From Ectocarpus siliculosus (lineage: Eukaryota > Sar > Phaeophyceae > Ectocarpales > Ectocarpaceae): a stretch of 64,000 nt of DNA. The translations under genes were made by a program, and so were the position numbers. Shown piece after piece: positions 43,601 to 52,774 of the stretch (positions are counted from its first letter, which is position 1; each line of letters begins with the position of its first letter). The DNA lies in assembly GCA_000310025.1 (NCBI GenBank), contig FN649734.1, positions 5,946,021 to 6,010,020 of the forward strand, in the 5' to 3' direction. The notes under the pieces are model-generated. The model did no database searches. It was given only the letters and a program-made list of their open reading frames with translations, and was not told where the DNA came from.

Positions 43601-46545
43601 TCCAAACGCGCTCAAGCTTGGTCATATCTCCGAGTTGCTTGGGGATGGTTTCTGGAAATACGTAATCGGGGCAACAGCACAAGACAAAAATATGAACATA
43701 CCCGAAATGAAACAAGTAATGGCAGAGGCAAGACGTCTCAAAAATAAAAATAGCACATACCCCGTCCTCGCGTTGGAAGATCAGCGTTGACGGAGATCGA
43801 CAGCAACCCGAGAACAGTGTGCCTCCGACCATCACCTGTAAGCTTGTTGTTGTTGAGGCCAAGCTCCTTCAACTCGCCGAGAGCTCCCAGCGTTTCGGGG
43901 ATAGGACCTGCACGAGCACCATACCGGCAAGCACAATACACGATGAAACGGGATGTGGCTGATCTGCTAGAACATCCATCGCCTGCACGTTGGCGAGTCT
44001 CGAGTCGTGCAAGTCAGGAGAGGTGTCAACGCCAAATTGAAGGACACCAAACGCCAAAACAAGATCATGTTGCTCACCGTCAAGCTGGTTGTCTCCGAGA
44101 TGAAGCATCTGCAGATGGCTGAGATCCCCTAGCTCCTTGGGGATGAAGCCTACAATAAATTTAAGCCGAGAGAGAGTTTGAACGGTGTTTGGGGTTCAAC
44201 AATAGCTCTAGGCGCTTGTGGGTGCTTCTCCCTACAGTGCGAAGTAGTCACGTAAAACACGAGACTCAGCTTGTTTGGAACTCATGTTCGGCGTCGAGCG
44301 CTACAAACGATCCACGTACTTGAGCCTGTAAAGCTATGGACCGCCTCCTTTCACGGAGTCGGCGAGTTGCCATCCCCGCGCCGAATTACCCAGCATCATA
44401 TTTTGAGGTGCAGTCGTGTCGTTCGGGCTGTGCCGAGTGAAACGAGGAAACGACGACAAAAAATATAACAAAAAAAAACAAAACAGTGCATCATACAGTA
44501 TCATGCGTGAGAGTGTTCGCGCTACCCCGTGCGAAATGGTGGGAAATCGTTGACCTGTACTCCGGAGTACGTCATTGCAAGCTACACTAGTCCCGACAAA
44601 GAGAGTCCGAATCGCCTCGCCTCGCCTCGCCGTGCACCCCGTACGAAAATATCGCCGTATCCCCGCTTCTCCCAAATCGGTCTGTCTACTCAACAATCGA
44701 TCGCACAGAGGGCTAGAAAACCTATCAGATGGTAATCAGTATCACGCGGTGCCCTGAGTTGGTGCGAGCGGGGGGCTAACCCCAACCCTACGAAAAACTT
44801 GGTGCCGTTTCCGCACCGGAGTCTCTGGCTGCTCATGGGAAATGTCACGCGACACTCCGCGAAAAATAAGCAGGCAGCTGCAAATCGACTTCTGGTTCCA
44901 AATACATACATGACCGTGATGGTGTGGTGCGAATTCAGCGATCTTGGCAGTACACTGCTATTCACGGTGTCGGCGTTGCAAAAACATTTCTGCCCTCGCA
45001 AGATAGGTACTGTTTTTAGTGGATCTATTCTGCATTTCCAGAGAAAAAGGCTCCGCCCGCGCGGAGTGGAGCAGACGTAAAAGCAACCATATTGATGTCG
45101 GTGGAGTAAAAAAATCACTCATAGTGCACTCTTGCCTGTCAGTCTGTTGAGACTAAGCGCTAGCTTCTCCAGCTTGGCGAGGGCGCCCAGCTTCGTCGGA
45201 ATGGAACCTGCACAAGACGATAACAATAATTACGGTTAGACCTGAAACATTTCGCCATTGTTTGAAAGCGTGCTTCTCCTAGACGTGGGTACACAGTAGG
45301 ACGTGACATCGTCAACTGTTGACCGAGAAAAACTACACGGTCCGGCCAACACACCCATCCCACGTAATGCATCTTACCAGTAAGCCGATTGTTGAACAGC
45401 AGAAGCTTTTCCAGGTTGGTGAGACTTCCCAGCTGCTCCGGGATGGGTCCTGCACAAGTAGCCAGAGATTGAAATTGTCATGATTCCAGGTATGCTAGGT
45501 AAGCTGTAGGGCATACATGTACAACCGCCTACGCGGAAATGGAACGGTGTGAGCGGGACAGGTGCTCCGGGAAACATTGAGAAAATCAACGCCCGTAGTA
45601 GTTCAGCATCGTACCTTCTAGCCAGTTGTTGTGCAGCGAAAGCATCTCAAGGTGGCGTAGAGCCCCCAACTCCTCGGGGATGTGCCCTGCACAAGCAGCA
45701 CCGCGGAAAGCATCAAATAAGACTTGGAGAGCATCCCGTCTCACCACCAAACGCGTGGTGGCATGCAGGTTGGCGTAAAACCGCGGATATACGACGCAAC
45801 TCACCGCTCAGCCAGTTCGCGTTGAGAGCCAAGTGCTGCAAAGCGCCTAGATTGCCCAGCTGCGGTGGTAGAGAACCTGTGGTAGAGGTTCGCACAAGGT
45901 CGTGGGCGGTTGACGAGTAGGTTAACAGGCCGAAATCCCCCGCGGTTTAGGCTTGTCGTACATGTGTCCAGCTAATCCCTACCAAGAGTTCGCGAGACAA
46001 CAAAAATTCTAGAACCCTTCGGTTCTGCCTTGAAACTACGACTACCGGCATTGAAAGAGAGTTCTCGTCCATACAGTTCGCAGCCGACATACTTCACACA
46101 GCGGCGTGGCGAAATACTCCATGGTCTGCTCCACTAGGAGTGCAGCAGCATGGTAGAAAACACGTGCAACTGGTGTTTAGGAGTAGAGGCCAATCGATAA
46201 CTACGTCTATGTTTGAAGCTTCCAGGGAGCTTGCCACGTCATGAAACGGTCACTTTCTGTCGACGAATGCTCGGGAAATATCAAGCTAACAACCGCCAGA
46301 GAGAGAGAGAGAGAGAGAGCGCGAAACCATGAAAATCTCTGCAAACGTACAACGCCAACGCCAGTTGTACCTTGGAGGTTGTTGTTGTACAACGACAACT
46401 TAACCACGCGGCCTTCGGCGTTCACGTCCACCCCGTACCATGTCCCCAGCCCCTCACTTGTGCCCCAGTTGTCACTTTTCCTCCACTCAGCCCCGCGGGT
46501 CGCCTGAAATAGGGCAATCAGAGCGTTACGATCCGTCGATGCCAT
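40650..46545 (-). CDS. LRR protein derived from a ROCO gene by loss of the GTPase/COR core
   Basis: Exons (5' to 3'): 46545-46371; LRR cassettes 45876-45805, 45686-45615, 45449-45378, 45207-45136, 44149-44078, 43907-43836, 43651-43580, 42720-42649; last exon 40816-40650. All introns are phase 1. Each cassette is exactly 72 bp and encodes one 24-residue LRR (for example PIPEQLGSLTNLEKLLLFNN). The N-terminus (MASTDRNALIALF...WYGVDVN) is typical of algal LRR-ROCO proteins. The last exon has the Roc linker (NPPWQVIQGGWFQIISFHEG) and then hits TAA where the intact copy runs into the P-loop. The spliced frame totals 306 codons with no internal stop. Exon 45207-45136 uses a GC donor. An upstream in-frame ATG at 46641 would add a hydrophobic leader (FVLTIWVCWLF), possibly a signal peptide. 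It could act as a receptor or decoy without GTPase, or be inert. Confidence 0.75.
41327..41652 (+). repeat. tRNA-derived SINE, full-length copy
   Basis: The head has an A box TGGTCTAGTTCG (41344-41355) and a B box GGTTCGAAACC (41389-41399). The body carries a second D-arm-like word TGGCCTAGTGGATAGCGC (41457-41474), and the tail ends in a run of about 16 A. It lies inside the intron before the Roc-linker exon of the left ROCO copy and is absent at the matching place in the right copy. Confidence 0.85.
46291..46322. repeat. (GA)n microsatellite
   Basis: A short GA run in the first intron of the left LRR gene. Confidence 0.85.
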
Positions 46546-47717
46546 TTCAAATTGGGCCTGAGGGGTTTCGCAGAGGGACGGAGAAAACAGCCAACATACC
46601 CAAATGGTGAGAACGAAGCTCTTGTCAGACGAAACGGCCATGAAATATCGTGAACGTGCGATGAATTCGATTGTTCCACTTGATACCAGGGTTGTCGCAT
46701 AGGGTTGCGAACAAAAACAACCGAAAAACGACTATCTCGGTTTTCGCAGATGGGTTGGAGTTATCTTGCCGCAGAGGGGCGCGACAACATGAAAAAAAAT
46801 AACACAACCGGGCAAGAGGTTGCGTGCTGTCACAAGTGGGTCCCGGGGGACATCTGGAACGGCAACGGCTTGTGTGTCTCGTGGTGTGTCATGGGGGCTC
46901 TACTATTGGGGGTATTGCACATGCAGTCAAGTACAAGGAAAAAATGGAGGAAACACGTGATTGATTGAATCCGTGCGCACGAAAGAGGCACACACACGTG
47001 TTGCCTGAAAAACTTTGACACAAGGGTGGAAAGCAAACAATTATTCTTACGTTCTTACGGGTAATCGTGTCCGTCTTTGGTGTGTGCATACTGTCACTAC
47101 TATGCATCGCAAATCAATTCTACCTAGGCCATGGTCGTATTCAGGGAATGAATCTGCTCCCTAGTGGTAACTGCCGATGATTGACAGCTGCCCGCATCTC
47201 CACCTCTCGGTCCGTGCGAAACGAAGGCTCTACAGCTCTGCCTGTCATTTCCCAACATCTTGGTCAACGCAGCGATGATAGCTCTAGCCTGAGATATTTA
47301 GACAATTTGGTGCCAGGCTTGGAGGGTCCTTTTTATGGAACCCTCAACAAGCTAGCAAAAGCCCCATCGGACTAAGACAAGTTTGCAGCATCTCGTTCCG
47401 ACATGCGTACATCCTGTCAAGCTTGAGGACGGTTGGACTCTATTGACAATTAGCGCACTGGGAATAGGGTTGTCGCACACGGGTGCCACGACCTCGGGCA
47501 ATGCAACGTCCGGGCGTGCGATCGAGTGCCATTATAGGCACCGCTATATAGCGACCCATTACAGGAACCGCTAGATAGCGACAAATTGCGGAGGTTTCCA
47601 TCGTGCTCTACTGCAGGCTGGTTATGGTGTCGCGTGGCAATACAAACGTGGAACCGGTCAAGGGATCTCTCCTCAATCCACACCTGCATGCCGCAGCCAT
47701 CATGACCCAACCAACCG
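46546..47717. other. Stretch without a recognised gene
   Basis: It lies upstream of the left LRR gene, so its left part should hold that gene's promoter. A short imperfect repeat (CCGCTATATAGCGACCCATTACAGGAACCGCTAGATAGCGAC) lies at 47540-47582. Nothing else is recognised. Confidence 0.45.
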
Positions 47718-48040
47718 TTTTTTTTTCTCTTCAAATCAGCGCTCACTGCACTAGTGCCGTTTACTCTAACCCGTGGTCACACAGAAGGACCCATGTCTAC
47801 CCTCCCTTCTGCGGTACGTTGCCTTCGATTTTTAATGCGAGAAGAGTTCAGCACTCTCTTCCCTCTGTGTACACACGAACTAGCGCTACCCACCAGGCCA
47901 GGAGCGGAAGCGAGATAAAAAATCACTTCGCAAGAAAAGCTCGCTTTCGCCGGGATTCGAACCCCTGAACTCGCCTCTAGAAGGTTTCGAGGATACCAAC
48001 TAGACCACATACCAACTAGACCACCTGGGCGACCGGCTAC
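47718..48040 (-). repeat. tRNA-derived SINE, full-length copy
   Basis: Same family as 41327-41652 in the opposite orientation, with a poly-T (A-tail) start at 47721. The tRNA-like head carries an internal 16-bp tandem duplication of ATACCAACTAGACCAC (about 47994-48025). Confidence 0.85.
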
Positions 48041-48336
48041 GGACAGAAAATAAGCAAAAGACAGGGAAGCAAGGCAGCGACCAAGGAAAAGGACTGGTAG
48101 ACAAATTGATACCACGTCCCGCAGGCAACTACGTCAATGTACTCTTCGTTCATGGCACCTCAAACACAAAATCTCTACAACTAAACTTTTCTACTCTGGT
48201 CATGCCTCGCTGCACATTCGTTTTATACTGTAGCGCCAATATGTACTCGTCGCTAGACGTTTTGTTTCAGGGTCTGAAGACAAAGAATTTCGATGTTAAG
48301 AAATTTTCAAGGGTTTACTCGGTAACGGTTTTTTCG

Positions 48337-48740
48337 GCGGACAGGTGTTCGGCGGTAATGCCATTTGGCGGCAAACGTATTGGCGGTGGGCGGTAACGCG
48401 TTTTTCGGCGGTAACGACTTTGGCGGAGGCGGTAACACCAAATATTGGCGGTAATCTTTTGGCGGTATTGCCATACGGCGGTAATTGTTTTGGCGGCAGG
48501 CGGTAATACGATTTGCGGCGGTAACGACTACATGTCGGAGGCGGTAACACATAATTTTGGCGGTAATCTTTCGGCGGCAACGCCTACGGCGGTAATAGTT
48601 TTGGCGGTAGGTGGTAACGCGTTTTTTGGCTGTAGCGAATTTGGCGGAGCCGGTAAAACAAAAAAATGGCGGTAAAACGGCGGATAACCGGGACCGCCCA
48701 CCACGGCGGTAACTTCACGGCGGTAATGATTGCCATTGCC
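48337..48740. repeat. GGCGGTAA-rich array with about 110-bp higher-order units
   Basis: GGCGGTAA or a close variant occurs about twenty times in 400 bp. Longer units start at 48382 (GGCGGTGGGCGGTAACGCG), 48492 (GGCGGCAGGCGGTAATACG) and 48603 (GGCGGTAGGTGGTAACGCG), giving a period of 110-111 bp. The minus-strand open frame through it (repeated LPPK words) reflects the repeat and not a gene. The function is unknown. Confidence 0.8.
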
Positions 48741-49026
48741 GTATAGTCACAACTTCAAGCGACACCAAACAAGGCGGCAACTGCGGTGCTAAGTTACCGC
48801 GCCCGAACAGACTGCAAACCACTTTTCCGAAGATTGACCATGTACTTCCGCCATTGTTTGTGTTGTCGTTTTCACCAGCGACTTTTATGCAGTATTGTGA
48901 AGGCGTTGCCAAGTCTGTAACCGTTAGGTGATGATAGCTTGGGTGTCTGTGTGGATAATAAGATGTGTTTGCCTACATTACGTCACATCACATGCCAGCT
49001 ACTTTTGTAGCTACAGATGAAGAAAT
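48741..49026. other. Short gene-free spacer
   Basis: Between the GGCGGTAA array and the inverted repeat. Nothing recognisable is seen. Confidence 0.4.
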
Positions 49027-49458
49027 AGCTGTACAACGACTGCAGTGACAGTGCAGTTGCCTCGACAGGTTATGGGCCTCGAGGGTATCAAAACGCAGGA
49101 TGAACCCTCGCACACTGCCCTGCGTGTCTGCAAAGGACCGACGCTCGGATGGCCGAACAGTCAAAACGGTCATGGACTCTTCCAACTGCTGCTCGCCCGT
49201 CATAGTAGTCCCGCCGCCCTCGGGAATGGCCGTCAGCAAGAAGCCGTACTGCTCGGCGGCGTCGTGCTCTCGTCGAACGAGGAGCCGCCGGCCTTCGAGC
49301 ACCTCGTCCTTCATGACGCCAATGACCAAGTACGCATCCTCCGGATGCCTCCGCCGGAGGAAGGCCGTGCCGCTCGAGTAGCCTTGCCGATCGAGTGCCA
49401 GGCAAAGAGACTCTATTTCAAAGGCTGACATACACGACATGAACCCGGCGATCTCCAT
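48988..49458 (-). CDS. Unknown protein encoded by the left arm of the inverted repeat
   Basis: A 156-codon frame. The sequence looks like a folded protein segment (SLCLALDRQGYSSGTAFLRR, VIGVMKDEVLEGRRLLVRRE, GFLLTAIPEGGGTTM). I recognise no family. The equivalent frame in the right arm (plus strand, from 49439) matches nearly residue for residue, then frameshifts after about 120 codons. Conservation of the frame in one arm suggests it was once coding, perhaps as part of the nearby copia-like element. Confidence 0.4.
   Translation of the reverse strand: MEIAGFMSCMSAFEIESLCLALDRQGYSSGTAFLRRRHPEDAYLVIGVMKDEVLEGRRLLVRREHDAAEQYGFLLTAIPEGGGTTMTGEQQLEESMTVLTVRPSERRSFADTQGSVRGFILRFDTLEAHNLSRQLHCHCSRCTAISSSVATKVAGM
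49027..49424 (+). repeat. Left arm of a large inverted repeat
   Basis: About 397 bp, nearly the exact reverse complement of 49521-49916. Only scattered substitutions and one or two small indels are visible, with a 96-bp spacer. A transcript through both arms would form a long hairpin. Confidence 0.9.
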
Positions 49459-49520
49459 TGCAAACGTTGGCTACAAATCGACGGCCGCCGACCCAGGCAA
49501 GTACCTCCAGGCCATTCTCC

Positions 49521-49916
49521 CCTTTGAAATGGAGTCGTTGAGCCTGGCACTCGATCGGCAAGGCTACTCGAGCGGCACGGCCTTCCTCCGGCGGAGGCAT
49601 CCGGAGGATGTATACTTGTTCATTGGCGTTATGAAGGACGAGGTGCTCGAAGGCCGGCGGCTCCTCGTTCGACGAGAGCACGACGCCGCCGAGCAGTACG
49701 GCTCCTTGCTGACGGCCATTCCCGAGGGCGGCGGGACTACTATGGCGGGCGAGCAGCAGTTGGAAGAGTCCATGACCGTTTTGACTGTTGGCCATCCGAG
49801 CGTCGGTCCTTTGCACACAGGCAGGGCCGTGTGCGAGGGTTCATCCTGTGTTTTGATACCCTCGAGGCCCATAACCTGTCGAGGCAACTGCACTGTGTCA
49901 CTCGTTGTTCACAGCT
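49521..49916 (-). repeat. Right arm of the large inverted repeat
   Basis: Reverse complement of 49027-49424. It carries the same unknown ORF but with a small deletion near 49790 that shifts the frame, so this copy is the degraded one. It is directly followed by a copia integrase fragment. Confidence 0.9.
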
Positions 49917-49944
49917 ATGTCTTCATCTTCAGGGGGATGCCCTA

Positions 49945-50364
49945 CCGCATGCGAGACTTGTTGTCGTCCGTGAACATTGCGATAGGCTGACATCCGCTGT
50001 ACGATGGCACGCCATGTTTCCCCCACATATCGAGATGCATAAACATCATTCGCGTCGGTGAATGGGCGCGGCCAACCGGGGGGTGACTTTTCTTCTTGCT
50101 TTTAGATACATCGCACACTACGCAGTCACCTGGTTCAATGTTGGTGGTGAACTTGATGCCGGTGCCCTCCTTATCCAAGAGCTGCTTCAGGGCACGCGCA
50201 TTGCAATGTCCCATCCTCCGGTGCCAGACACCAGCATCGGTATCGGCACGAAACACTAGCGGAGAACTAGGCAGGACAAGATTCAAGTTGCCTCGACACT
50301 GGGCACTGCTGTGTACCCCCGGGCACCCTTCCAACTTAGCTTTGTTCGAACCGGGAACTACAAC
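49945..50364 (-). pseudogene. Ty1/copia-type integrase fragment
   Basis: The translation shows a GAG-pre-integrase signature (VWHRRMGHCNARALKQLLDK), a CxxC zinc word (CVVCDVSKSKKK), HLDMWGKHG (an Asp region) and AMFTDDNKSRM. These are landmarks of copia integrase N-terminal and core segments. Only about 135 residues remain and the frame then ends, so it is a fragment. A SINE insertion (50410-50728) bounds it on the upstream side. Confidence 0.75.
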
Positions 50365-50375
50365 ATGTTGTATTA

Positions 50376-50409
50376 TGTATGTATGTAGGTATGTAGGTAT
50401 GTATGTATG
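50376..50409. repeat. (GTAT)n microsatellite
   Basis: Repeated GTAT/GTAG tetranucleotides next to the poly-T end of the neighbouring SINE. Confidence 0.85.
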
Positions 50410-50728
50410 TTTTTTTTTTTTTTTTGTCTTCACTTCAAATCAGCGCTCACAGCACTATTTTAGTGCCGTTTACTCCAACCCGTGGTCACACAGAAGAGCC
50501 CCTCCCTACCCTCCCCTCCTGCGGTACTTCGCCTTCGATTTTAATGCGAGAAGAGTTCAGCACTCTCTTCCCTCTGTGTACACACGAACTAGCGCTATCC
50601 ACTAGACCAGGAGCGGAAGCGAGAGAAAAACTCACTTCCCAAGAAAACCTCGCTTACGCCGGGATTCGAACCCCTGACTTGACCTCTGGAAGGTTTCCCG
50701 GATACCAACTAGACCACCGGGGCGACAG
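50410..50728 (-). repeat. tRNA-derived SINE, full-length copy
   Basis: Same family as 41327-41652 and 47718-48040. It starts with a poly-T tract (A-tail) and ends in the tRNA-like head (GGATTCGAACC as reverse B box, CCACCGGGGCGAC). It is close to the consensus, so relatively young. Confidence 0.88.
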
Positions 50729-51815
50729 GACCATGTATGTGACTCACCGAGAGAGAACTGCGAGAGCGGTGTGACGTACAGTTGTATCATGCGACGTCAA
50801 AAGGTGATAAGATGATGCCAGCATCCCCTTCCACCGCGGCCACCAAAAACTCTTCAAGCCCAGAGCCCGTGCACTCTCTACCCATTGATCTCGTCCCCGT
50901 TCCGTCTCTTTTGGGCCAGCTCTCAGCCTCTACTGCTGTCTTGCCAGCTCGCTGTGTGCAACAGCAAAGGCCGTCTCACCCAACAAATGCGGGGGGATTT
51001 ACATTCCCATCTGCGGGTCCCCTTGGTTGGCGTTTGAGCACCCCATCACACCTCTCTCCTATCTCCCAGGGTACGTGCGTGTGTGGAAACGGGCGGAAGC
51101 GCGGGGTGGTTGCTACTTGTGCTGGGTGCATGGCGCTGTCGTAGTTTATTGTGGAATGCTGAGGAGTTTATTCCGTTTGCACACCTCCTTTTCACTACAC
51201 AGCAGCAGAAATCAAAATCCCTCCGCAAACAGGAGTGGCGGACTGGTACTCGGTACCGAGGTTCTTCGAGGTTTCGTCGCGGCAATCGACAAAAGGGCTG
51301 ACAAAGCAGAGCGCACGCCCCCCACCGGAGGTCACTCTGTTTCCTGTCCAACTCAACAACAATACCACATCAACAGAATTGTGCAACATATTTTCCTCAT
51401 TTCTCTCTGAACCAAATTCCACATTGTGTGTGGTTGTAGACTCACTTACGTCTACAGCAGCAAGCAGTGAACGCGCTTCTGTTACCTTGCTACAGCAGTT
51501 GTTCTCTGCTGCTACCGCCGTAGCACAGGTCACAGGGAGGGTGTCGGTTCCATCTAAAAAGAGAAAGAAGGTACAAACAAGGCAACTGACTGCTGCCACG
51601 TTGTTCCCCCTTGTTCCACGGGCCACCACCACGGGCCACCACCACCGTCGAGGCTCCTCGGCAGAAAAGCGTTTCTTCGAGTTGAGTGTTGGCATCGACA
51701 TGTCGTGCACAGCGCTTGAAATATGTTCCCATAAGCAAGGAGGGCGCAAGGGCCGACAGAGTATGGTATTAGATTTTTTCCTTTGAAGCGGTTTGCCTCA
51801 ACTTTTCCCCCTCCC
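50729..51815. other. Stretch with weak coding potential only
   Basis: A plus-strand open frame of 183 codons (51235-51786, Ser/Thr-rich, with SVPSKKRKKVQTR resembling a basic nuclear signal) is present, but no domain or splice partner is recognised. Its second half overlaps the dispersed repeat shared with 33283-33530, so it is probably not a gene. Confidence 0.35.
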
Positions 51816-52177
51816 ACCCCCAACCTCCCTCGCTGCTAGCATTACAGTAAACACACCAACCCCACCATGTTTGAGCCGTCCGAACTGCTGACGAAATGCT
51901 TCTTCTCTGCCACGCCTCAATTAGTCCACTACTGCTGTAGATGTTAAACCCCGTTCGCTTTGGAGGTGGTGCTCAACAAATGTTGGCGGTATGAGTACAC
52001 CCACCCCCAACCTCCCTCGCTGCTAGCATTACAGTAAACACACCAACCCCACCATGTTTGAGCCGTCCGAACTGCTGACGAAATGCTTCTTCTCTGCCAC
52101 GCCTCCATTAGTCCACTACTGCTGTAGATGTTAAACCCCGTTCGCTTTGGAGGTGGTGCTCAACAAATGTTGGCGGT
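51816..52177. repeat. 187-bp tandem duplication
   Basis: The block from CACCCCCAACCTCCCTCGCT to TGTTGGCGGT occurs twice in a row (about 51816-51990 and 52003-52177, offset 187 bp). I see only one difference in the core (CTCAATTAG versus CTCCATTAG). The duplication is very recent. It lies in the 3' flank of the intact ROCO gene, and a single diverged copy is at 38200-38370. Confidence 0.88.
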
Positions 52178-52774
52178 TAGCTACACGTTTCTAGAATCGA
52201 GCTGCTGCTGAATACTGCCTCTCATATGGCGGAAAATCAAAACGTAGTAAGTAACCAGAACACGACATGACGTGCTTCAAGAACGTCGAGATGCTGACGG
52301 GGGCGCACAAGGATCCTTGTGTACCCCCTCTCGACAACAACTACTACCAGATGCTTCCCACTCCTTGACCAGTAGCTCGGCACATCGTGTTCACCGAGGG
52401 GTGCGTAAAAAAAACAGCAATTTTTTGGCGTAATTCCGACGCATCACGTACTTGACCGCTAACAACATCTGGTACCGGACTCTCTTCAAACCTGCACCGA
52501 TTGCGAAGGGTCTCCTTTCGAAAAAAGCCTCCCGGTTGAAACGGCCCTAACCAAATACGAAGTACATTCGTACCGTAGCAAACACATGAACCACAAAAAA
52601 ATTATAGTCCCACGCTCGCACCAGGAGTTCACCTCCAAAAACGATACCACAATTCTCCCAACAAACCCATCGATAGGCTGTCCTGGCGAAGCCCCACAAA
52701 GCGGGCGACATGCTCCAAGAATGAAGCATTTTCCAACTTGGTGAACCTTCAGGTACCGTGGCGCCAACTCGACG

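Noticed and set aside
48296-48580. Minus-strand open frame with repeated LPPK words
   Set aside because: The periodic product simply mirrors the GGCGGTAA DNA repeat.
48337-48740. CRISPR-like array
   Set aside because: Repeats are only about 8 bp, spacing is irregular, there are no unique spacers of constant length, and the genome is eukaryotic.
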